From contig JAPPKP010000169.1 of assembly GCA_028819955.1 (NCBI GenBank), positions 1 through 18,742 of the forward strand: DNA of 18,742 bases, read 5' to 3'. The DNA is from Rhodospirillaceae bacterium (GTDB lineage: Bacteria; Pseudomonadota; Alphaproteobacteria; UBA828). This document shows, piece after piece, positions 1-6,644 of this stretch. Under the pieces are notes generated by a model. That model did not search any database. It was not told the DNA's origin and saw nothing but the letters and a program-made list of their open reading frames with translations. A program made the position numbers and the translations under genes. The first letter of the stretch is position 1, and each line of letters starts with the position of its first letter.

Positions 1-1
1 C

Positions 2-48
2 AAACCGGACAACTCGTGTGCTACCTAAACCGGACACATCATCTGCTA
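2..48. repeat. Two imperfect 22-bp direct repeats, probable insertion-sequence end
   Basis: The decamer AAACCGGACA occurs at 2-11 and 27-36. Extending the alignment gives copies at 2-23 and 27-48 that match at 18 of 22 positions, with a 25-bp period, each ending in TGCTA. Closely spaced direct repeats of this kind are found inside the ends of some insertion sequences (the IS21 family is one example) and act as transposase binding sites. The transposase would lie to the left of the window. No terminal inverted repeat or target duplication can be checked from here, so the IS reading is inference; the repeat itself is seen directly. Confidence 0.45.
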
Positions 49-134
49 GCGACAATTGAGCAATCCATGACTGGCGGGGAGTGCCGGCTCATGACAACAT
101 GACGCCACAACTCATTCGGACGAGAGGGGCCGCC

Positions 135-1052
135 ATGACCCCGGAGCAGGTGCTTGCCCATCCCCCCAAGGTGCTGACCGAAGCCCAGCGGGAGGCGTAC
201 TTCCGCGACGGCTACCTGCTGCTCAAGCGCTTCGTGCCGGAGTTCTGGCTCGCAACGCTACGGGCTCTCAGCGAGCACTTCGTCGGCGAAAGCCGGAGCA
301 CCACTGCTTCCGACGAGAGGTTCGACCTGGAATCCGACCATTGCGCAGCGGCGCCCCGCCTCCGGCGCCTGAACCAGCCGGTGGCGCGGCACCCCGACTA
401 TTGGCGCTTTGCAAGCGAGTCCTGCATCACCGACCTGGCCGAGGACCTGCTTGGGCCGAATGTGATGTTCCACCACTCCAAGCTCAACTTCAAATGGTCC
501 GGCGGCGGCGAGGAGGTGAAGTGGCACCAGGATATCCAGTACTGGCCGCACACCAACTACAGCGTGCTCACCATCGGCGTCTATCTGGAGGACGTGGACG
601 AGACCATGGGGCCCATGGGCGTGATCCCGGGCGCGCACGAGGGCGAGCTCTTCGACCTCTATGATGGGAACGACTGCTGGGTCGGCGCCATCAGCGAGCA
701 GGACCTTCCGCGCGTGCCGGTGGAGAAGGCGGTCTACCTGCAGGGGCCGGCGGGCTCGGTGACGGTGCACCATTGCCGCATGATCCACGGCTCCAGGCCC
801 AACGCCAACCCGGAGCGCTCGCGGCCGCTCCTGCTCAACGCCTTCTCGTCCGCCGACGCGCTGCCGGTGACGGCCTACAATTATCCCTCGACCCATAACG
901 GGGAACTCGTGCGGGGCGCGCGCCCCCGTTGGATCCACTTCGACCCGAGACCCTGCCTCCTGCCCCCGGACTGGTCGGGCGGCTACACCTCGATCTTCGC
1001 GCTGCAGCAGGGAGAGGAGCAGGAGCCCCAGGCCGCAGCCGCAGGCGGTTAG
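135..1052 (+). CDS. Phytanoyl-CoA dioxygenase (PhyH) family protein
   Basis: Predicted cytosolic Fe(II)/2-oxoglutarate-dependent oxygenase of 305 aa. The double-stranded beta-helix metal triad is visible: H131-x-D133 in WHQD and H218 in HHCRMIHGS. Arginines at 228 and 230 could anchor the 2-oxoglutarate carboxylate. The region PMGVIPGAHEGEL (about 160-172) is typical of PhyH proteins. The frame is open back to a GTG at 81, but the ATG at 135 is preferred because GAGAGGGG sits just upstream (122-129) and the residues before it look unlike the family. The last 15 residues are a Glu/Gln/Ala-rich tail. The gene converges on znuA with a gap of only 3 bp. The family hydroxylates very varied substrates, so the substrate is unknown. 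Family assignment is secure. Confidence 0.88.
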   Translation: MTPEQVLAHPPKVLTEAQREAYFRDGYLLLKRFVPEFWLATLRALSEHFVGESRSTTASDERFDLESDHCAAAPRLRRLNQPVARHPDYWRFASESCITDLAEDLLGPNVMFHHSKLNFKWSGGGEEVKWHQDIQYWPHTNYSVLTIGVYLEDVDETMGPMGVIPGAHEGELFDLYDGNDCWVGAISEQDLPRVPVEKAVYLQGPAGSVTVHHCRMIHGSRPNANPERSRPLLLNAFSSADALPVTAYNYPSTHNGELVRGARPRWIHFDPRPCLLPPDWSGGYTSIFALQQGEEQEPQAAAAGG

Positions 1053-1055
1053 CGC

Positions 1056-2237
1056 CTATGCCCCGCCGCCGGGCGCCAGGCAGTCCTTGAAGGCAGTCGC
1101 CATGTTGCGGAGCAGCGTGAAGTAGAGCTCCGGCCCGTTCTCGATTGTGGCGCCGATGGGATCCACCGTGGCGGACTTCACGTTGCTACCTTCGATGACT
1201 GTGCTGACGAGGCGCTCGTCGAACTGGGGCTCGTCGAACACGCAGGCCACCCCCAGCTCACGCACCTTCTCGCGCAGCTCGGAAACGCGCCTGGCGCCGG
1301 GCGCGCGATCAGGGCTGATGACGACCGAGCCCGCGGCGGTAAGCCCGAAACGGTCTTCGAAGTAGCGATAGCCGTCGTGGAAGACGATGAACGGCACGCC
1401 ACGGGCCGGTGCTACCTCCTGGGCGATCTCCTCCGTCAGGTGATCGAGGCGGTGGAGCAGGGCGTCGACGTTGGCCCCGTAAGTGGAAGCGTTGGTGGGA
1501 TCGATCTCGGCCAGGGTTCCTGCGATCGCGCGTGCAATCGTCCAGCCGTTGATCGGGTCGAGCCAGACGTGCATGTCGAAGGGGCCGTGGTCCTCGGCGT
1601 GGTCAACGTGGTCGTCATGTCCATGGCCGTGGTCGGCGTCATGAGTGTTGTGGACGGCGTGGTCCTCGTCCTCGTGGCCGTGGTCGTCATGGTCGTCGTC
1701 GCGGTGCATCGCCTCGTCTTCGTCGTCGTCATGCCCGTGCCCGTGGTCATCGTCATGATCGTCGACGGCGGCGTGATCGTCGTCGTGGTCGTCGTGATGG
1801 TCGTCCATTCCAGCGTGGCCGTGGCTGTCGTGGTCGTGGTCCTCGAAGGCGCCGCCCTCGCGCACCGGCCTGAGCACCAGGCCTGGTGTGTCAACGAGCC
1901 TGACCACGCGGGCGCCGCGGGCGAGCGCCTCCACCGGCCCGGCGAGCGCGGTCTCCATCGTGTCGCCGATCATGAATATGATGTCGGCATCCTCCAAAGC
2001 CGCCGCGTCGGAGGGGCGCATGGTGAAGGTGTGCGGCGACGAGTGACCCCGAATGATCAGGTGGGGCTCGCCCACGCCGGCCATCACGGCGCTCACCAGC
2101 GAATGCACCGGCTTGATCGAGGCGACGACCCGAATGCCGTCGTCGCCTGCTGCCGGGACGGCAGCCGTGCCGCACAAGAGAGCCGTTGCGGCGAGCACAA
2201 GGGGGAAGCGTCGTGGTACGATGCGTGGACGATCCAT
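1056..2237 (-). CDS. znuA: Zinc ABC transporter periplasmic substrate-binding protein ZnuA
   Basis: Cluster A-I metal-binding protein (393 aa) that captures Zn2+ in the periplasm and delivers it to ZnuB. An Arg-rich N-terminus and hydrophobic stretch (about 1-30) form a signal peptide, probably cut after PAA (28-30). Expected Zn ligands are H69 (SSPHTF), H223 (DMHVWLDP) and H287 (FHDGY). C332 and C386 fit the disulfide known from E. coli ZnuA. Between the first two ligands lies an exceptionally long loop (about 131-219) with about 25 His and many Asp/Glu. Such loops are known in ZnuA but are usually shorter; a scavenging or metal-sensing role is the usual proposal. CTCC at 2246-2249 (GGAG on the minus strand) is the ribosome site, 8 bases from the ATG. 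It diverges from znuCB across a Zur-like site. Confidence 0.95.
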   Translation of the reverse strand: MDRPRIVPRRFPLVLAATALLCGTAAVPAAGDDGIRVVASIKPVHSLVSAVMAGVGEPHLIIRGHSSPHTFTMRPSDAAALEDADIIFMIGDTMETALAGPVEALARGARVVRLVDTPGLVLRPVREGGAFEDHDHDSHGHAGMDDHHDDHDDDHAAVDDHDDDHGHGHDDDEDEAMHRDDDHDDHGHEDEDHAVHNTHDADHGHGHDDHVDHAEDHGPFDMHVWLDPINGWTIARAIAGTLAEIDPTNASTYGANVDALLHRLDHLTEEIAQEVAPARGVPFIVFHDGYRYFEDRFGLTAAGSVVISPDRAPGARRVSELREKVRELGVACVFDEPQFDERLVSTVIEGSNVKSATVDPIGATIENGPELYFTLLRNMATAFKDCLAPGGGA

Positions 2238-2275
2238 AGTCGCGTCTCCGTCAGTCAGCCGGGCATGGCGGAGTA

Positions 2276-2293
2276 GATGTTATAATATAATGC
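2276..2293. promoter_or_regulatory. Zur-like operator between znuA and znuC, overlapping -10 sequences
   Basis: An AT-rich island in GC-rich DNA contains the near-palindrome TTATAATATAA (2280-2290; five-base arms around one central base). The left flank extends to ATGTTATA, matching alphaproteobacterial Zur sites of the general form TGTTATANTATAACA; the right flank is weaker (TATAATGC). It lies about 40 bp upstream of znuA and about 68 bp upstream of znuC, and contains TATAAT (2281-2286) as a possible plus-strand -10. Zn-loaded Zur binding here would shut off both directions. The palindrome is seen; the regulator is inferred because no zur gene lies in the window. Confidence 0.7.
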
Positions 2294-2357
2294 TGGGCCT
2301 GTACACCGGCTCTCTGCAGCCAGGCGTCAGGGGCAATCGCCCGTAGAGGCGGAAGAC

Positions 2358-3029
2358 ATGACGACAGGGAGCGTGTCGCCCGCCGGGCCGGCGCCGCTCG
2401 TCAGCGCCCGCGACCTCGGCGTCAGGCGGAGCGAGCGCTGGATCATTCGGCATGTCGACGTCCAGGTGCCACGTGGCGCGCTGGTCTACGTGATCGGCGC
2501 CAACGGTGCCGGCAAGTCGACCTGCGCCAAGGCGGTGCTCGGCCTGATCGAGATCGACGAGGGGGCGGTCGAGCGGGCGCCGGACGTGGCGGTGGGCTAT
2601 GTGCCCCAGCGCCTCGCCATCAGCCCGACGCTGCCGCTCACGCTCCGCCGACTGATGACGTTGACGCGGCGTTTCCCCCGCCGGGAGATCGAGTCTGCGC
2701 TCGCTGCCGTCGGCCTGGAGCGACTTGGCAATCCGCCTGTCTCCACGCTTTCCGGCGGTGAGTTTCAGCGGCTGCTGCTGGCGCGGGCGCTTGCCGAGCG
2801 CCCCGACCTGCTGGTTCTCGACGAGCCGGCCCAGGGCGTAGACGTGAGCGGAGCGGACGTCTTCCACGAGCTGATCGAGGAGATTCGCCGCACCCTCGGC
2901 TGCGGCATCCTGATGATCTCCCACGACATCGAGCTTGCGGCAAAAACCGGCGACGATGTCGTCGTCCTCGTGCCCCACGAGCACGACGCGGAGCCAGCCG
3001 GTGACGCCGCCGGTGCGCCGGGGGCCTGA
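2358..3029 (+). CDS. znuC: Zinc ABC transporter ATP-binding protein ZnuC
   Basis: ATPase subunit (223 aa) that powers Zn2+ import through ZnuB at the cytoplasmic face. All ABC signatures are present: Walker A GANGAGKST (47-55), Q-loop Q84, signature LSGGE (131-135), Walker B LLVLDEP (151-157) and switch H189 in ISHD. The N-terminus (about 1-15) is a short Pro/Ala extension. The C-terminus has HEHD (207-210), recalling the His-rich tails of longer ZnuC proteins, but the overall length is slightly short. A purine-rich site (GAGGCGGAAG) precedes the ATG. Only 3 bases separate its stop from znuB, so the two are cotranscribed, and the divergent Zur-like site links them to znuA. Confidence 0.95.
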   Translation: MTTGSVSPAGPAPLVSARDLGVRRSERWIIRHVDVQVPRGALVYVIGANGAGKSTCAKAVLGLIEIDEGAVERAPDVAVGYVPQRLAISPTLPLTLRRLMTLTRRFPRREIESALAAVGLERLGNPPVSTLSGGEFQRLLLARALAERPDLLVLDEPAQGVDVSGADVFHELIEEIRRTLGCGILMISHDIELAAKTGDDVVVLVPHEHDAEPAGDAAGAPGA

Positions 3030-3032
3030 GCG

Positions 3033-3851
3033 ATGTTCGACGACTTCTTCACCCGCGCGCTCATCGCCGGCATCGGGCTCGCGCTGGTCACCGGGCCGGC
3101 GGGGTGCTTCGTAGTCTGGCGCAGGCTGGCCTACTTCGGCGAGACCATCGCGCACTCCTCGCTGCTGGGCGTCGCGCTTGCCATCGTGCTGCAGTTTAAC
3201 CTGGTGATCGGCATCCTGATCAGCGCCGCGCTGGTGGCCTTCATCATGTTCTATCTCGACCGGCGCGGCGCACTGCCGACCGACACGCTGCTTGGCCTGC
3301 TCGCCCACGGCGGGCTCGCGCTCGGCCTGGTGATCCTCTCGTTCTTCCCGGCCATGCGGATCGACCTGCATTCGCTGCTCTTCGGCGACATCCTGGCCGT
3401 CCAGCGGATCGACCTGGCGGTGATCTGGGGCGGCGGCGCGGTCGTGCTGGGCGTGCTCGCGTGGCTTTGGCGTCCGCTCCTGGCGGCGACCGTCAACCCG
3501 GACCTCGCCACGGTGGCGGGCCTCAAGCCCGAGCAGGCGCGGCTGATCTTCGGACTGCTGGTGGCGGCGATCATCGCCGTCGCCATCAAGATCGTGGGAA
3601 TACTGCTGATCGTGGCGCTTCTGATCATTCCGGCGGCGACCGCCCGGCGCTTTGCCCCCAGCCCCGAGTGGATGGCGGCGGGTGCAGCGGCGGTGGGCGC
3701 CTCCGCGACCGTGGGCGGGCTCTACGCGTCCGCGACCTGGGATACGCCCTCCGGCCCCTCCATCGTCGTCACCGCGTTGGCACTCTTCATCGTGACCCGC
3801 GCCGACGGCCTCAGGAAGGTGGTGCGGTTGGTGGTCAGCCGGAGCCGGTAA
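3033..3851 (+). CDS. znuB: Zinc ABC transporter permease ZnuB
   Basis: ABC-3 family integral membrane protein (272 aa) forming the Zn2+ channel in the inner membrane. Seven or eight hydrophobic segments can be seen, spread from about residue 8 to 255. The family motif after the first helix, WRRLAYFGETIAHSSLLG (about 29-46), is intact, as is the region VAGLKPEQARL (about 160-170), likely the coupling contact with ZnuC. It follows znuC by 3 bp with no separate promoter visible. Its last 17 bases overlap, tail to tail, the 3' end of the CDF exporter gene on the other strand. Mn2+ transport is the alternative for this family, but the His-rich ZnuA and the Zur-like site favour zinc. Confidence 0.95.
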   Translation: MFDDFFTRALIAGIGLALVTGPAGCFVVWRRLAYFGETIAHSSLLGVALAIVLQFNLVIGILISAALVAFIMFYLDRRGALPTDTLLGLLAHGGLALGLVILSFFPAMRIDLHSLLFGDILAVQRIDLAVIWGGGAVVLGVLAWLWRPLLAATVNPDLATVAGLKPEQARLIFGLLVAAIIAVAIKIVGILLIVALLIIPAATARRFAPSPEWMAAGAAAVGASATVGGLYASATWDTPSGPSIVVTALALFIVTRADGLRKVVRLVVSRSR

Positions 3852-4758
3852 CGGCCTCGTCGGCGCAGCCTTCCAGCTCGATCTGCACCGTGACGTGACG
3901 GATGTCGAAACGGTCCGCGAGGCGTTCCTGAATCGCGGCGACGGCCGAATCCGGGTTGGTGCCCTCGGCGACCTGGGCGTGGAGCGTGAGCAGCGAGCGC
4001 TCCTGCGAGAGCGACCAGGCGTGGACATGATGCACGTCCTCGACGACGGCAACGTGCGAGACCAGATCGCGGCCGATGTCGCGCACGTCCAGTGCGGCGG
4101 GCACCCCTTCCAGCAGGACGTGCGCCGCGTCCTTCACCAGGTACCAGGCGCTGCGCAGCACCAAGAGCCCGACCAGGATCGAGAGGATCGGGTCTATCGG
4201 CATCCAGCCGGTGGTCATGATGACCAGCGCCGCGCCGATCGCCGCCACCGAGCCCAGCATGTCGCTCCACACGTGGAGGAGCGCGCCCCGCACGTTGAGG
4301 TTGTCGCGGTCGGCGCCGTGGAGCATGGCGAACGCGGCGATGTTAATGGCCAGTCCCAGGCCCGCCACCGCCAGCATGGGGCCGGCCAGCACCTCCGTAG
4401 GGTTGAGCAGCCGGTCGGCGGCCTCGCTGAAGATCCAGATGCAGATGAAGACCAGGCTGATGCCGTTGGTGAAGGCGGCGAGGACGGGGAAGCGGTGATA
4501 GCCGTAGGTGCGCGCCGCATCGGCCGGCCGCTGGCTCAGCCTGAAGGCGAGCCAGGCGAAGAACAGGGAGACCGAGTCGATCAGCATGTGCGCGGCATCG
4601 GCCAGCAGTGCGAGCGAGCCCGAGAGCACGCCGCCGATCACCTCGGCGATCATGAAGCCCGCCGTCAGCAGCAGTGCCCAGAAGATGCGGGTGGCGTTGT
4701 CGCCATGCGCGTCGTGGACGTGCGCGTGGCCGGCGTGGCCGTGTTGATGGCCGGCCAT
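3835..4758 (-). CDS. Cation diffusion facilitator, Zn2+ exporter (ZitB/CzcD type)
   Basis: Inner-membrane proton-coupled metal exporter of 307 aa from the ATG at 4758; a GTG codon directly before it could also start. The N-terminus is His-rich (GHQHGHAGHAHVHDAHG, about 3-19). Six hydrophobic segments follow between about 25 and 208. The transport site is complete: H57xxxD61 in TM2 and H162xxxD166 in TM5, the 2-His/2-Asp arrangement associated with Zn2+ selectivity in the ZitB/ZnT branch. The cytoplasmic dimerisation domain (about 211-296) contains HHVHAW (243-248) and H260. It lies downstream of nicO on the same strand with a gap of about 130 bp, so it may have its own promoter. It converges on znuB, an importer for the same metal. 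Confidence 0.93.
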   Translation of the reverse strand: MAGHQHGHAGHAHVHDAHGDNATRIFWALLLTAGFMIAEVIGGVLSGSLALLADAAHMLIDSVSLFFAWLAFRLSQRPADAARTYGYHRFPVLAAFTNGISLVFICIWIFSEAADRLLNPTEVLAGPMLAVAGLGLAINIAAFAMLHGADRDNLNVRGALLHVWSDMLGSVAAIGAALVIMTTGWMPIDPILSILVGLLVLRSAWYLVKDAAHVLLEGVPAALDVRDIGRDLVSHVAVVEDVHHVHAWSLSQERSLLTLHAQVAEGTNPDSAVAAIQERLADRFDIRHVTVQIELEGCADEAVTGSG

Positions 4759-4887
4759 CACGGAGAGCCTGAATAGTCTTCCGACGACACCTGGCGTTCG
4801 CCTCTGGTCCGAACCGGAACAGTCTATTGCATCGGGCGCTTGAGCGGCCCCGCTTTCCCGCGGTCTGCCACCGCTGTTGCCGGCAAC

Positions 4888-5964
4888 TCAGCCAAGCGGC
4901 GTGTCGAGGAAGGCGATGAACGAGACCAGCCCGACCAGGGTGACCAGGGCCGCGCCCGCGTAGTTCATGCCATGGCGGAGCGCGTTGACCCCGCCGCCTC
5001 CCGAGCGCTCCATCACCCGCGTCGCAGCTTGCCGCGCCAGAATCGCGCCGACCCCGAGCACGCAGATGCTCGAGCCGATTCCGAGCGACATCGCCCCGAC
5101 CAGCAGGGAGCCGGGGAAGATCATGTCGTTCGCCACCGCGTACAGCATGATCAGCACGGCGCCGGGGCAGGGGACCATGCCGGCCGCGAGCGCCAGGATG
5201 CCGCCTTCCGCCCTGCTGCCGTGGCTGTGGCCGTGATGGTGATGATGACGGCCGTGGCCGTGATTATGGCTGTGGCCGTGAACGTGCGGGTGATCGTGAC
5301 GGTGAGGAGGGCTGTGGCCGTGGCCGTGAGTATGCGTGTGCTCGTGGCCGGCGACAGCGCTCGCGCGCGCCCTCAGCGAGGCGCGTATGGCCTGGTACAG
5401 CATGTAGAGGCCGATGCCGACAATGATGAGGAAGCTTGCGGCGCGCACGCCCGGCACGTCCGACAGCCCCAATCCGAAGCCGCCGCGTAGCACGAGGTCG
5501 GCGAGCCAGACGATGACGATGGCAGCGATGACATGGACGATGGCGATCTGCACGGCCATGACCACGCCGCGCATCACCCGCGCCTCGCGCCCGAGGAAGT
5601 AGGAGACGACGACGAACTTCCCGTGCCCTGGCCCGAACGCATGGACCGCGCCGTAGGCGAAGGCGACCGCAAGTGCGAGGAGGAAGGCACCGAAGTCCTC
5701 ACCCCGCTCGATGGCGTTCATGTGCAGGGCCACCTCGGCATTGGCGCGGCGCTGGAACTCCATCAGCAGGTCCGTCAGCCGCTCAAACAGGCCGGTGCTC
5801 TCTTCGACAACTTCGACCTCGACGGGCGCAGCGACCGGCGCGGCGGTGTCGGTCTGGGAGAGCGCGAGCGGTGCGGTGAACAGGCCCGTCAAGAGCAGCC
5901 CGCACAGCAGGCCCAACAGCGCGATTGGTCTGCGGCGACGTTGTCTGCGGGGCCGATCACTCAT
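4888..5964 (-). CDS. NicO/RcnA-type nickel/cobalt transporter with large His-rich loop
   Basis: Polytopic membrane protein of 358 aa. A basic start and a hydrophobic segment (about 13-36) give a cleavable signal or first helix, followed by a periplasmic stretch (about 40-90). Family motifs HAFGPGHGK (108-116) and GMVPCPGAV (262-270) are intact and identify the NicO superfamily, known for Ni2+/Co2+ efflux (RcnA) and sometimes uptake. Between them a loop (207-248) holds 22 His. The DUF1007 gene lies 6 bp upstream, so the two form an operon. The surrounding zinc genes raise the possibility that this member handles Zn2+; that is inference. The direction of transport cannot be decided from sequence. 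Confidence 0.9.
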   Translation of the reverse strand: MSDRPRRQRRRRPIALLGLLCGLLLTGLFTAPLALSQTDTAAPVAAPVEVEVVEESTGLFERLTDLLMEFQRRANAEVALHMNAIERGEDFGAFLLALAVAFAYGAVHAFGPGHGKFVVVSYFLGREARVMRGVVMAVQIAIVHVIAAIVIVWLADLVLRGGFGLGLSDVPGVRAASFLIIVGIGLYMLYQAIRASLRARASAVAGHEHTHTHGHGHSPPHRHDHPHVHGHSHNHGHGRHHHHHGHSHGSRAEGGILALAAGMVPCPGAVLIMLYAVANDMIFPGSLLVGAMSLGIGSSICVLGVGAILARQAATRVMERSGGGGVNALRHGMNYAGAALVTLVGLVSFIAFLDTPLG

Positions 5965-5970
5965 CGAAGC

Positions 5971-6561
5971 TTATCCATCGCACGCCAGCGTAACCGGCTG
6001 GGGATGGCCGGATTGCGCGCCCGCGCCGCGCGCAATCCGGAACTTGCACCCCGGCGCCATCTCTCCGCTAACCAGCAAGAAGGGCGAATCGGAAAAGCTG
6101 AAATCCACGAAATTTTCTCGATCGAACAGGCTGACGGATACAGACTTTGCCTTCGGATCGAGGGGCGGCGTAAGGCCCAGAGAAAATTCGTAGACGAGCC
6201 GCGCCTGCTCGATCCGCGCCGCAAACCGATCCACGTCGAAGCCGCCCTGTTTCTTCTCTCCCGACCAGATGTGAACGAAATAGTCGGCGGGCGAGAGCGG
6301 ATCAAAGGTCTCGGCGCGCAGGCTTCTGACCTCGAGAGGATTGAGGGTTCCGTCGCCATCCAGATCGTAGGTTTGGATGGTGTGGGCGCTGTAGAAGTCG
6401 TCGAAGACCCACAAAAAATCCAAGCCGCTGACCCGCTGCTCGTCGAACGCGACGGTAATCTTCGTCTCGACCCAGACGTCCGGGTTGGCGCGCGCCTCGG
6501 TCGCCGCCAGCGATACCGTCAGAGCGACAACCAGCGCCCATAGCCCGACCATTGCCGCCAT
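5971..6561 (-). CDS. DUF1007 family periplasmic protein with EF-hand-like loop
   Basis: Exported protein of 196 aa with a signal peptide (about 1-25, ending ATEARA). The family is uncharacterised but is regularly encoded beside NicO transporters, so a partner role in metal delivery or sensing is plausible. Residues 66-77 form a complete EF-hand calcium-loop pattern (D66, D68, D70, G71, E77; DLDGDGTLNPLE). The mature N-terminus of this family usually begins around HPHV; here the equivalent is NPDVWV (26-31), so both His residues are replaced. C172 and C194 may form a disulfide. A second ATG lies three codons in, and no strong ribosome site precedes either. It is the first gene of the minus-strand set and ends 6 bp before nicO. 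Confidence 0.82.
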   Translation of the reverse strand: MAAMVGLWALVVALTVSLAATEARANPDVWVETKITVAFDEQRVSGLDFLWVFDDFYSAHTIQTYDLDGDGTLNPLEVRSLRAETFDPLSPADYFVHIWSGEKKQGGFDVDRFAARIEQARLVYEFSLGLTPPLDPKAKSVSVSLFDRENFVDFSFSDSPFLLVSGEMAPGCKFRIARGAGAQSGHPQPVTLACDG

Positions 6562-6567
6562 GGCGGA

Positions 6568-6597
6568 AACCTATGACATGTTTCTTGACATGTCAAG
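6568..6597 (-). promoter_or_regulatory. Dyad operator and possible promoter upstream of DUF1007-nicO
   Basis: Two overlapping symmetric elements are visible: a perfect 14-bp palindrome CTTGACATGTCAAG (6584-6597) and an inverted repeat GACATGT-N6-ACATGTC (6575-6594). On the minus strand the palindrome supplies a consensus -35 TTGACA (6591-6596), 17 bp from a weak -10 TAGGTT (6568-6573). That -10 is so close to the annotated ATG at 6561 that the transcript would be nearly leaderless, so the promoter reading is tentative. The symmetry suggests a dimeric repressor site. It does not resemble the Zur-like site at znuA. Confidence 0.5.
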
Positions 6598-6644
6598 GCC
6601 GTGGCGATCCGGTAAGGGTCGCGGCCCCCGCCGCCATCGTGTCG

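Noticed and set aside
1377..2276. Long plus-strand frame opposite znuA with runs of Val and Met
   Set aside because: It is the antisense of the His/Asp-rich loop of znuA, whose family match is clear; the Val-rich pattern is simply GTC/GTG repeats read backwards.
2280..4052. 590-codon minus-strand frame opposite znuC and znuB
   Set aside because: High GC keeps antisense frames open. The translation is Arg/Asp/Gln-rich with no family features and lies over two well-supported genes.
5210..5340. Short-period repeat array (GTGGCCGTGA-like units) as a possible satellite or CRISPR-like array
   Set aside because: It is the codon-level repetition of the His/Gly loop in the NicO gene, in frame and without spacer-repeat structure.
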